5,118 nt of DNA. Origin: an uncultured Clostridia bacterium (GTDB taxonomy: Bacteria > Bacillota > Clostridia > Christensenellales > Aristaeellaceae). The notes below the pieces were generated by a model that was not told the origin of the DNA, did not search any database, and worked only from the letters and a program-made list of their open reading frames with translations. Of this stretch, positions 1 through 5,058 are shown in pieces. Location of the stretch: NCBI GenBank assembly GCA_934636425.1, contig CAKUAV010000190.1, forward strand, positions 1 to 5,118, in the 5' to 3' direction. Every line of letters starts with the position of its first letter. The stretch's first letter is position 1. Both the position numbers and the translations under genes were made by a program.

Positions 1-128
1 TGAGGAGAGTCCAGAGAGTCGAAGACTCTTTGGCGCAGTCTGGGGCGCGCAGCCCCAGCGTACTCCCCGCGGAAAGCGCAGCAACGCCAATGCGGCTGCG
101 CAAAAACGCACAAAGGCCGCGCCGCCAA

Positions 129-162
129 CCCCGTAGCCCCGTATCCCCGTCCTCCGCACCCC
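129..162 (-). other. Potential G-quadruplex motif (minus strand)
   Basis: Four CCCC tracts lie at 129-132, 137-140, 145-148 and 159-162 on the plus strand. Read on the minus strand this gives four GGGG runs separated by loops of 10, 4 and 4 bases. Such a pattern can fold as a four-tetrad G-quadruplex, though one loop is long. It may simply reflect the GC-rich, C-tract-rich local composition. No gene start lies close enough to suggest a role. Confidence 0.4.
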
Positions 163-222
163 GGTAACCCGTCGAGATCGCCATAAAGAAACGCACAAAC
201 CCGAAGTGAACCCACAAAGGCA

Positions 223-355
223 GATAACCGCACCGACACTGCGAGAACGCACGAAGGCGATCTCGACCCGGCGGAACAGGAACGCAAGATACCGCAAGCC
301 GTCTCTTTTTTCCTGACAAAGGAAAAAAGACAGGCGTGAACCGAGGGCAAACGCG
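223..355 (+). repeat. ~133-bp direct repeat, copy A
   Basis: This copy begins GATAACCGCACCGAC and ends GGCAAACGCG. It matches copy B at 494-627 with about seven differences by eye: six substitutions and one inserted base in B. Inside it is an AT-rich perfect hairpin at 304-330 (10-bp arms TCTTTTTTCC and GGAAAAAAGA, 7-base loop TGACAAA), which stands out against the GC-rich surroundings. Bases 292-351 are repeated exactly, in inverted orientation, at 5059-5118. The element appears to be a member of a dispersed repeat family. There are no transposase or other coding signs. Confidence 0.85.
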
Positions 356-459
356 ACAACAGAGCTGCGAGGGCAGGCGTGAACCGAGGGCAAACGCGAC
401 AACAGAGCCGCGAGGGCAGGCGCAAACCGAGGGCAAATCCCCGCAACAGAACTGCATCG
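331..459 (+). repeat. 43-bp tandem repeat, three units
   Basis: Units begin with CAGGCG at 331, 374 and 417, exactly 43 bases apart. Each contains an ACCGAGGGCAAA core and ends near GCGAGGGC. The first two units are almost identical; the third has diverged (CGCAAACC for CGTGAACC, and AATCCCCGCAAC for ACGCGACAAC). The modules GCCGCGAGGGCAGGCG and GAGGGCAAATCCCCGCAA reappear in inverted form near 5030-5072, so both window ends draw on the same repeat family. Confidence 0.8.
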
Positions 460-493
460 CCGCGCAGACCAGCTCCGCGTTCCCGGCACGCCC

Positions 494-627
494 GATAACC
501 GCACCGACACCGCGAGAACGCACGAATGGCGATCTCGACCCGGCGGAACAGGAACGCAAGACAGCGTAAGCCGTCTCTTTTTTCCTGACAAAGGAAAAAA
601 GACAGGCGTGAACCAAAGGCAAACGCG
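494..627 (+). repeat. ~134-bp direct repeat, copy B
   Basis: This is the second copy of the 223-355 element, 271-272 bases downstream. The differences are one extra T (GAATGG against GAAGG), a changed GACAGCGTAAG segment where copy A has GATACCGCAAG, AAAGG in place of GAGGG, and one transition near its start. The AT-rich hairpin (576-602) is kept without change in both arms and loop, although flanking bases have drifted, which suggests the hairpin core is the conserved part. Confidence 0.85.
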
Positions 628-712
628 GCGATAGAACCGCAATGCCGGACGCAAACCAAAGGCAAAACCGCAACAGAACCGCAACGCCGGACGAAACCGA
701 AGGCAAAACACA
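603..712 (+). repeat. Degenerate 41-43-bp tandem repeat
   Basis: This is a diverged array related to 331-459. The AACC core recurs at 611, 654 and 695 (spacings 43 and 41), each followed by a GGCAAA-type motif, with ACCGCAA and GCCGGAC between cores. It follows directly from copy B of the ~134-bp repeat, just as the better-preserved array follows copy A. This indicates that the long repeat and its tandem tail were duplicated together. Confidence 0.65.
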
Positions 713-752
713 CCCCGCCCCGCTCAAAAATCAGCGCCGTCCCGCCATACAA

Positions 753-784
753 AAAACCACCGGACAAACAAGCCCGGTGGTTTT
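753..784 (-). terminator. Intrinsic terminator of the thioredoxin-like gene
   Basis: An 11-bp perfect inverted repeat AAAACCACCGG (753-763) and CCGGTGGTTTT (774-784) encloses a 10-base loop. On the minus strand the stem is followed by a run of six T (complement of 751-756), the form expected for a rho-independent terminator of the gene whose stop codon lies at 802-804. There are also four T on the plus-strand side, so it could work in both directions. Confidence 0.9.
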
Positions 785-801
785 GCTGTGCGCTTTGCCG
801 C

Positions 802-2640
802 TTACTTGGCCGACTTGGTGAGCGTGAATGTCATTTCGCCGCCCGCTTCCTCGGTGTAGTATTCGGCGCTGGTGTCAAACTCGTAGCCTTCCGGCACGGA
901 GATGACCTGAATGTGATAGGCGAAGGGCGCGGAGACAAACTCGACCACGCCGTTCTCGTCGGAGGTCATGGGCTGGCAGGAGGTGTCGTCGCAGATGTTG
1001 GCGATGACGCCCTCGACCGGATTGCCGTCCTCGTCGGCGAATGTCAGCTTGTAGCTGGCGGCGTAGGGGATGGCGACGTCAGAGCCGGCCTCGGCAAGCG
1101 CGTCGGTGGAGGGCTTTGTGCCGTCGGCATAGCTCCAGGAGAGTATCATCGGCTTGTTGCTCATGTCGAGCATCTCGCTCAGGCAGGTGTTCACGTTCTC
1201 CTCGCTGGCGAAGAACGACATGGCAGTCATGGCGCCTTCGGGGTCGGTGGTGTCGCTGTAGACCACCACGGTGCTGTTGGAGAAGCCGTCCACATCCATG
1301 GCGCTCACGCCCTCGGTCACGACGAATTTGTCGTCCTTGACGTCGAGGCTGGGCAGGCTGACCTGGCTGCCGTCAAAGTTGTTGAACACGGCGGCAAACT
1401 CGGGGGTGATGTCCGCGCCGATGGCGATATTCAGCGTCACGTCGCTGCCGTTGGCGGCGATGTAGTACTTGTCGCCAAAGTAGGAGGCGATCATGGCGGC
1501 GGCCTCGTCGCTGGCATACTCAAACACGATTTCACGCGCGGTCTCGGGATCGACTTCCGCGGTCAGGCCGGACTCGATCGCGCGGGGATAGGTGGGCATG
1601 GCGGCGATCAGCGCGGCGGCCTCGTCGCCGGAGACCAGCTTGACATTTTTGACCCACGCGGTGTCCTCGCCCGCGGAGGAGGCGCTGTCCTTCACAAAGC
1701 TGAAGCACACGGTGTGCTCGCCCGCGTCCAGCGCCACGGCGTAATTCGTCCAGTCCTTCTCGCCGTCGATCAGCTTGACAACCTTGCCGTCCACGGTCAC
1801 GTTGAGCGCGTCAAAGCTCTCCTCGCAGGAGATCTTCGCGTCGAATGTGAGCACGTCGCCCTCGGCGGCGGTCAGCGTGGTGTAGACGTCGGCGTGAGAA
1901 TCGTCCACGCCGGCGTTGGTGGACTGCAGGCCCTCATCGGCCACGATCCACGGCCAGGCGTACGCGTCCTCGGTGTTGAAGGAGACGCTCAGCGCGCTGC
2001 CCTCGGCCAGCAGCGCCCTGGCGGCGTCCTCGGCGGCGGGCGCTTCCACATTGGGCGCGACCTTCGGGATCTCAAAGCCGACCAGAGACTCGCTGTAGTC
2101 GTCGGCAATGAAGGGGGTGAACAGGCGCATGAACGTGTCCACGGAGGTGATCGAGCCGGACTCCTGCCAGCAGACCACGCCGTTGCGGTCGATCATGACG
2201 GACGTGGGGATGCCCTCGTAGACGAACTGCTCGGTCAGGCCGATCGTGTCGGCAGCCATGGGCAGCACGGTCAGGCCGTTGTCCTTCTTGAACTGCTCGA
2301 TGGCCTCGACGGTGTCGTTCTTCTCGCAGGAAACGGCGATGATGGCCAGATCGTCGGACACCTGCTTGTAGGCTTCCTCCATATAGGGGAACTCCTCGCG
2401 GCAGGGGCCGCACCATGTGGCCCAGATGTTGATCAGCACGGCCTTGTGGGTCTTGAGCAGCTCGGAGAGCGTCACGTCGGTGCCGTCGGTGAGCGTGATT
2501 GTAAAGTCGTCCATGGTGTCGCCCACGGCATACACCTTGAGCGCATTGGACGCGCCCTCTTCGGCGCAGGCGACGCCCATGCCGGAAAGCGCCATGACCA
2601 GCGCAAGCAGCAGCGCGACGATCGAATACGCTTTTTTCAT
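802..2640 (-). CDS. Secreted TlpA-like thioredoxin-fold protein with Cna-B-like tail
   Basis: The 612-residue protein is probably an exported thiol-disulfide oxidoreductase. Residues 1-26 form a signal peptide (MKK, hydrophobic core to about 19, AxA site A24-C25-A26). Cys25 is a poor lipobox fit because Gly sits at -3, so a lipoprotein is less likely. Residues about 35-180 are a TlpA/ResA-type thioredoxin domain: active site W76-C77-G78-P79-C80 and the cis-proline loop G143-I-P145-T-S. Residues about 213-337 look like a beta-sandwich. Residues 341-525 are not recognised. Residues about 527-608 resemble a Cna-B/SpaA prealbumin-like domain, with the typical P583-E-G-Y586 near its end, and contain an extra C550-x4-C555 pair. 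TlpA proteins are usually 150-200 residues, so this is a large fusion. ATG at 2640 follows AAAGGAT at 2651-2657 (a longish 10-11-base gap) and starts directly at the signal peptide. It is transcribed alone; no ccdA partner is in the window. The substrate is unknown. The thioredoxin fold is certain; the tail assignment is moderate. Confidence 0.95.
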   Translation of the reverse strand: MKKAYSIVALLLALVMALSGMGVACAEEGASNALKVYAVGDTMDDFTITLTDGTDVTLSELLKTHKAVLINIWATWCGPCREEFPYMEEAYKQVSDDLAIIAVSCEKNDTVEAIEQFKKDNGLTVLPMAADTIGLTEQFVYEGIPTSVMIDRNGVVCWQESGSITSVDTFMRLFTPFIADDYSESLVGFEIPKVAPNVEAPAAEDAARALLAEGSALSVSFNTEDAYAWPWIVADEGLQSTNAGVDDSHADVYTTLTAAEGDVLTFDAKISCEESFDALNVTVDGKVVKLIDGEKDWTNYAVALDAGEHTVCFSFVKDSASSAGEDTAWVKNVKLVSGDEAAALIAAMPTYPRAIESGLTAEVDPETAREIVFEYASDEAAAMIASYFGDKYYIAANGSDVTLNIAIGADITPEFAAVFNNFDGSQVSLPSLDVKDDKFVVTEGVSAMDVDGFSNSTVVVYSDTTDPEGAMTAMSFFASEENVNTCLSEMLDMSNKPMILSWSYADGTKPSTDALAEAGSDVAIPYAASYKLTFADEDGNPVEGVIANICDDTSCQPMTSDENGVVEFVSAPFAYHIQVISVPEGYEFDTSAEYYTEEAGGEMTFTLTKSAK

Positions 2641-2680
2641 GATCTAAATCATCCTTTCACACAATAGTATAACCACTTCT

Positions 2681-2708
2681 ATTATACCGCGGCTCTGCAG
2701 GATGTCAA
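2681..2708 (-). promoter_or_regulatory. Sigma-A-type promoter of the thioredoxin-like gene
   Basis: Read on the minus strand there is a perfect -35 box TTGACA (2708-2703), a 16-base spacer, and a perfect -10 box TATAAT (2686-2681). Transcription would start near 2674, giving a leader of about 34 bases that carries the AAAGGAT ribosome binding site before ATG at 2640. Both boxes match the housekeeping consensus, suggesting strong, constitutive expression. No operator-like palindrome is seen. Confidence 0.9.
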
Positions 2709-2786
2709 CGCCGTTTATTCAATTTTTACGCACATGGCGAAAAGGGCACAGCCGTTAATCCCGGCGCAAAACGACCCGACGGGCGC

Positions 2787-2835
2787 AAAAAAACCGAATC
2801 CGCGCTCCGCCGCAGGGGCGAAACAGGGGATTCGG
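2787..2835 (-). terminator. Intrinsic terminator of tRNA-Leu
   Basis: On the minus strand, five bases after the tRNA 3' end, CCGAATCC (2835-2828) pairs with GGATTCGG (2801-2794), and seven T follow (complement of 2787-2793). The 26-base interior contains a smaller CGCC/GGCG stem. This is a textbook rho-independent terminator ending a short single-tRNA transcript. Confidence 0.92.
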
Positions 2836-2840
2836 CTGCG

Positions 2841-2924
2841 TGCCGGTGGCGGGGGTCGAACCCGCACGTCCTCGCGGACACGGGATTTTGAGTCCCGGGC
2901 GTCTGCCAATTCCACCACACCGGC
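2841..2924 (-). tRNA. tRNA-Leu (anticodon CAA)
   Basis: An 84-base complete class II tRNA that decodes UUG. The acceptor stem pairs GCCGGTG with CACCGGC, with A73 at 2841. The anticodon arm is CGGGA, loop CTCAAAA, TCCCG, giving anticodon CAA after U33. The long variable arm GTCC-GCGA-GGAC is typical of leucine and serine tRNAs, and A73 plus the D-loop GGAATTGGCAGAC fit leucine. The T arm pairs GCGGG with CCCGC around TTCGACC. The 3' CCA is not encoded (CGC follows A73), so it must be added by the CCA-adding enzyme. It has its own promoter and terminator and is not part of a tRNA cluster within the window. Confidence 0.97.
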
Positions 2925-2941
2925 GCAATGGAACGATCAAC

Positions 2942-2970
2942 AGTATAGCATGGATCGCCGCGCGCGTCAA
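2942..2970 (-). promoter_or_regulatory. Promoter of tRNA-Leu
   Basis: On the minus strand TTGACG (2970-2965) and TATACT (2947-2942) are separated by exactly 17 bases. Transcription would start near 2935, about ten bases before the tRNA 5' end at 2924, as expected for a tRNA gene needing RNase P processing of a short leader. The spacer is very GC-rich. An AT-rich stretch directly upstream (about 2980-3003) could act as an UP element; that is inference. Confidence 0.85.
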
Positions 2971-3084
2971 GTGTCGGCGAATATTTTTTGTAAAATTATA
3001 TCAGACGAATGAACATTTTGGACCGACGCGCGGTCTAAACCTTGAACGAACAGTTTGGCTCGCCGCCTGAGCGCGCCCGGCTCC

Positions 3085-4010
3085 CTCAACGCCTCGCCGC
3101 GCAGACAGCCGGCGTGCGCCGCTGAACCGGCGCGCCCCGCTCAGCTCCTCCCCGGGGAGAAACGCCGAAGCGATCTCGGCATCCCAGCCGGGTTTCGGGC
3201 TGAAGCGCCGCCGCTTCACTCAAGCATGAATCGGCGCGGCTTGAACGTGACGAATCGGGCGCGCCGTACTCAGCCCCTTCCCGGGAGCGATACCGAAGCG
3301 CTTTCGGCATTCCGTAGGACTTCAGGCTGAAGCGCCGCCGCTTTCGGTACTAAACCGGAATGATTTGAAAGCGGCGAATCAGGCGCGCCCTCACTCAGCC
3401 CCGTTTCCGGGAGCAAAACCGAAGCGCTTTCGGCATCCCAGCCGGGCTTTATGGCGAGCGCCGCCGCTTCACTCAAGCATGAATCGGCGCGGCTTGAACG
3501 TGGCGAATCAGGCGCGCCCTCACTCAGCCCCTTCCCGGGAGCAAAACCGAAGCGCTTTCGGCATCCCAGCCGGGCTTCGGGCTGAAGAGCGCCGCTGCTT
3601 CACTCAAGCATGAACCGGCGCGTCTTGAAAGCGGCGAATCAGGCGCGCCCCACCCAGCCCCTTCCCGGGAGCAAAACCGAAGCGATCTCGGCATCCCAGC
3701 AGGGCTTCAAGGCGAAAGCCGCCGCTTCACTCAAGCATGAATCGGCGCGTCTTGAAAGCGGCGAATCAGGCGCGCCCTCACTCAGCCCCCTTCCCGGGAG
3801 CAAAACCGAAGCGATCTCGGCATTCCGCAGGACTTCAGGGCGAAAGCCGCCGCTTCACTCAAGCATGAACCGGCGCGGCTTGAAAGCGGCGAATCAGGCG
3901 CGCCGTACTCAGTCCCTCCCCGGGGAGAAACGCCGAAGCGCTTTCGGCATCCCAGCCGGGCTTCCGAGCGAGTACTGCCGCTTCACTCAAGCATGAATCG
4001 GCGCGGCTTG
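3085..4010 (+). repeat. Tandem array of ~127-bp structured repeats
   Basis: Taking GCTTCACTCAAGCATGAA as the unit start, units begin at 3213, 3340 (variant), 3466, 3597, 3724, 3852 and 3980 (last truncated at about 4010). Unit lengths are 127, 126, 131, 127, 128 and 128. A decayed unit precedes them (about 3085-3212). Shared blocks in order are the start block, GCGGCGAATCAGGCGCGCC, CTCAGCCCCTTCCCGGGAG, CCGAAGCGCTTTCGGCAT or its GATCTCGG form, and a GCTTC-rich end. Every unit holds a GGCGCGCC palindrome. The unit folds into several hairpins: CGCCGCTT/AAGCGGCG, CAAGC/GCTTG, CCGAA/TTCGG and CAGCC/GGCTG. Open frames crossing the array (the longest 128 residues at 3610-3996) change frame between units because the period is not a multiple of three, so I treat it as non-coding. 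The function is unknown. Confidence 0.9.
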
Positions 4011-4074
4011 CGGGAATTTCGAATTGTGATACGCAGGAAAAAAGTTGCCTTTGCGCGGCATAGTCGGGCCGCGG

Positions 4075-4097
4075 CGTCCATATATACATAGTGGACG
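4075..4097 (+). promoter_or_regulatory. Possible -10 region and operator-like palindrome of ssb-like gene
   Basis: A perfect 6-bp inverted repeat, CGTCCA (4075-4080) and TGGACG (4092-4097), encloses an 11-base AT-rich centre containing TATATA/TATACA (4081-4088), the best -10 candidate before the ssb-like gene. No good -35 box sits 16-18 bases upstream; TTGCCT (4045-4050) and TTGCGC (4051-4056) are too far away. A promoter lacking a -35 box and covered by a palindrome would fit activated or repressed control, but the site was picked by eye and is uncertain. Confidence 0.4.
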
Positions 4098-4108
4098 TTC
4101 GCAAAAAT

Positions 4109-4114
4109 GAGGAG
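4109..4114 (+). promoter_or_regulatory. Ribosome binding site deciding the ssb-like start
   Basis: GAGGAG is complementary to the 16S rRNA 3' end and lies seven bases before ATG at 4122, an ideal spacing. The alternative ATG at 4107 has only the A-rich GCAAAA before it and no Shine-Dalgarno sequence, so 4122 is preferred. Confidence 0.85.
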
Positions 4115-4121
4115 TGATACG

Positions 4122-4847
4122 ATGGACAATCCCAATAACCGCATGATTGCGGCCGGTCGCCTTGAGAGCCGGCCCGAACTGAGCCACGAGGTCATGAACG
4201 AGCCGTTTTACGCCGCAACGCTGCTGGTCAAGCGGCTCTCCGGCGCGGTGGATCGCCTGCCGGTCACGCTGCCCGGCAAGCTGCTCACAGAGGAGCTGAT
4301 GAGCGGAGAGACGCTGCTGCTGGCGCAGGGACAGGTGCGCTCCTACAACAAGATTGTGGACGGCGCGGGCCGTCTTATGGTGACGCTGTTCGTGCAGCAT
4401 CTGACCGGCGGCGCGGAGAACGACACGCTCAACCGCGTCGAGCTGATCGGCGCGCTGTGCAAGCCGCCCGTCTATCGCTCCACGCCCTTTGGCCGCGAGA
4501 TCTGCGATCTGATGCTGGCGGTGAACCGCGCCTTCGGCAAGTCGGATTACATTCCGTGCATCGCGTGGGGGCGCAACGCGCAGTTCGCATCGCGCTTTCA
4601 TGTGGGCGACCGCCTGCGCGTGACCGGCCGGCTGCAGTCGCGCGAATATCAGAAGCTGCAGGACAACGGCGAATACATCACCCGCAGCGCCTTCGAGGTG
4701 AGCTGCTTCACGCTCGAGGCCGAGTCCGCCGCGCCGCTCGCCGCGCCCGCGCCGCCGGCCGAAGCGCCGCTGCTCTCCCCCGAGGAGCTGCGCCGCCCCG
4801 CCTGCGTTGATGCGCAGGAGGAAACGCTCCCGCAGAACGCCGAATAA
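4122..4847 (+). CDS. Two-OB-fold single-stranded DNA-binding protein (SSB-like)
   Basis: A 241-residue SSB-family protein, expected to bind single-stranded DNA in replication or repair. Residues about 7-95 form a degenerate first OB-like domain (FYAATLLVKRLSG, then GQVRSYNK). Residues about 103-199 form the recognisable SSB OB fold: NRVELIGALCKPPVYRSTP, the AVNR strand at 133-136, YIPCIAWGRNAQFA (143-156) and VGDRLRVTGRLQSREYQK (161-178). A Pro/Ala-rich linker (203-219) and a short tail ending QNAE follow. The acidic DDDLPF-type tip through which canonical SSB recruits partners is missing. Similar two-domain SSBs are known in Clostridia. I chose ATG at 4122 because GAGGAG (4109-4114) lies seven bases before it; the in-frame ATG at 4107 overlaps that site and adds only five residues. 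It is not next to rpsF/rpsR, where the main Firmicute ssb lies, so it is likely a second paralogue. It is transcribed alone. Confidence 0.93.
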   Translation: MDNPNNRMIAAGRLESRPELSHEVMNEPFYAATLLVKRLSGAVDRLPVTLPGKLLTEELMSGETLLLAQGQVRSYNKIVDGAGRLMVTLFVQHLTGGAENDTLNRVELIGALCKPPVYRSTPFGREICDLMLAVNRAFGKSDYIPCIAWGRNAQFASRFHVGDRLRVTGRLQSREYQKLQDNGEYITRSAFEVSCFTLEAESAAPLAAPAPPAEAPLLSPEELRRPACVDAQEETLPQNAE

Positions 4848-4856
4848 ACGATCCGC

Positions 4857-4892
4857 CCCGCCCGCTTTCGCATGAGAGCGCGGCGGGTTTTT
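4857..4892 (+). terminator. Intrinsic terminator of the ssb-like gene
   Basis: Ten bases after the TAA stop, CCCGCCCGCTTTC (4857-4869) pairs with GAGAGCGCGGCGGG (4874-4887). This gives a 13-bp stem with one bulged C and one G-U pair, a GCAT loop, and five T (4888-4892). It is a strong rho-independent terminator and shows that the ssb-like gene is a single-gene transcription unit at its 3' end. Confidence 0.93.
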
Positions 4893-4934
4893 GTCTGCGC
4901 GGATTCGATGCGCCGTCGCCCGGGTACACGGAAA

Positions 4935-4987
4935 GACCCGCCCGGCTCTGATAAGCGGAGGCCGCACTGCGGCTGGCCGGGCGGGTC
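4935..4987. other. Long perfect inverted repeat with nested hairpin
   Basis: GACCCGCCCGGC (4935-4946) and GCCGGGCGGGTC (4976-4987) are exact 12-bp complements. Within the 29-base interior, GCCGC-ACT-GCGGC (4961-4973) forms a second hairpin. No T run follows on the plus strand; on the minus strand only TTTCC follows, so it is at best a weak terminator for a gene coming from beyond the window's right end. Otherwise its role is unknown. Confidence 0.6.
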
Positions 4988-5058
4988 GCGCCGCACATCT
5001 CTGAGCTTTCCCGCTTTGCGCCGGAACTGCGCCTGCCCTCGCGGCTCCATTGCGGGGA

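Larger units (their letters stand above)
1..752. other. Gene-free repeat-rich region
   Basis: I see no supportable gene here. The only open frame of any length (336-569, GTG start) lies across repeats whose 43-base period is not a multiple of three, has no clear ribosome binding site, and gives a low-complexity Arg/Gln/Ala/Thr peptide. The stretch begins with two small hairpins: AGAGTC/GACTCT at 15-29 and CTGGGG/CCCCAG at 40-58. A GCGCAGC/GCTGCGC inverted repeat follows at 76-101, then C-tracts at 129-162. From 223 it is occupied by a ~133-bp direct repeat pair and 43-bp tandem repeats, listed separately. Codon-like periodicity is absent by eye. It may be ordinary intergenic DNA colonised by a dispersed repeat family; that is inference. 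Confidence 0.7.

Noticed and set aside
336..569. 77-residue open frame from a GTG at the left end
   Set aside because: It lies wholly in 43-bp and 133-bp repeats, has no Shine-Dalgarno sequence and has low-complexity composition. The 43-base period breaks frame between units.
2566..2640. Lipoprotein signal with Cys25 as the lipidated residue
   Set aside because: The residues before Cys25 are G-V-A, lacking the Leu/Val/Ile usually at -3, whereas A24-C25-A26 fits a type I signal peptidase site. It is not fully excluded.
913..2667. 584-residue open frame on the plus strand, antisense to the thioredoxin-like gene
   Set aside because: Gly/Val/His/Asp-rich composition without recognisable domains. 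It is the shadow of a GC-rich coding strand, while the minus frame has a signal peptide, WCGPC motif, promoter and terminator.
2841..2924. tRNA-Leu as an integration (att) site for a mobile element
   Set aside because: No copy of the tRNA 3' end is seen elsewhere in the window, no integrase is present, and the repeat array is on the 5' side of the tRNA.
3610..3996. 128-residue open frame in the tandem array, with repeated MNRRGLKAANQAR and LPGSKTEA segments
   Set aside because: The peptide looks repetitive only because the DNA is. Unit lengths of 126-131 shift the frame from unit to unit, and there is no upstream ribosome binding site.
3213..4010. CRISPR array
   Set aside because: Similarity extends over the whole ~127-bp unit rather than a 25-40-bp repeat with unique spacers, and no cas gene is present.
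3987..4967. 326-residue open frame on the minus strand over the ssb-like gene
   Set aside because: Arg/Ala/Gln/His-rich with no known motif. It runs through the ssb terminator and into the repeat array; the plus frame is clearly an SSB family protein.
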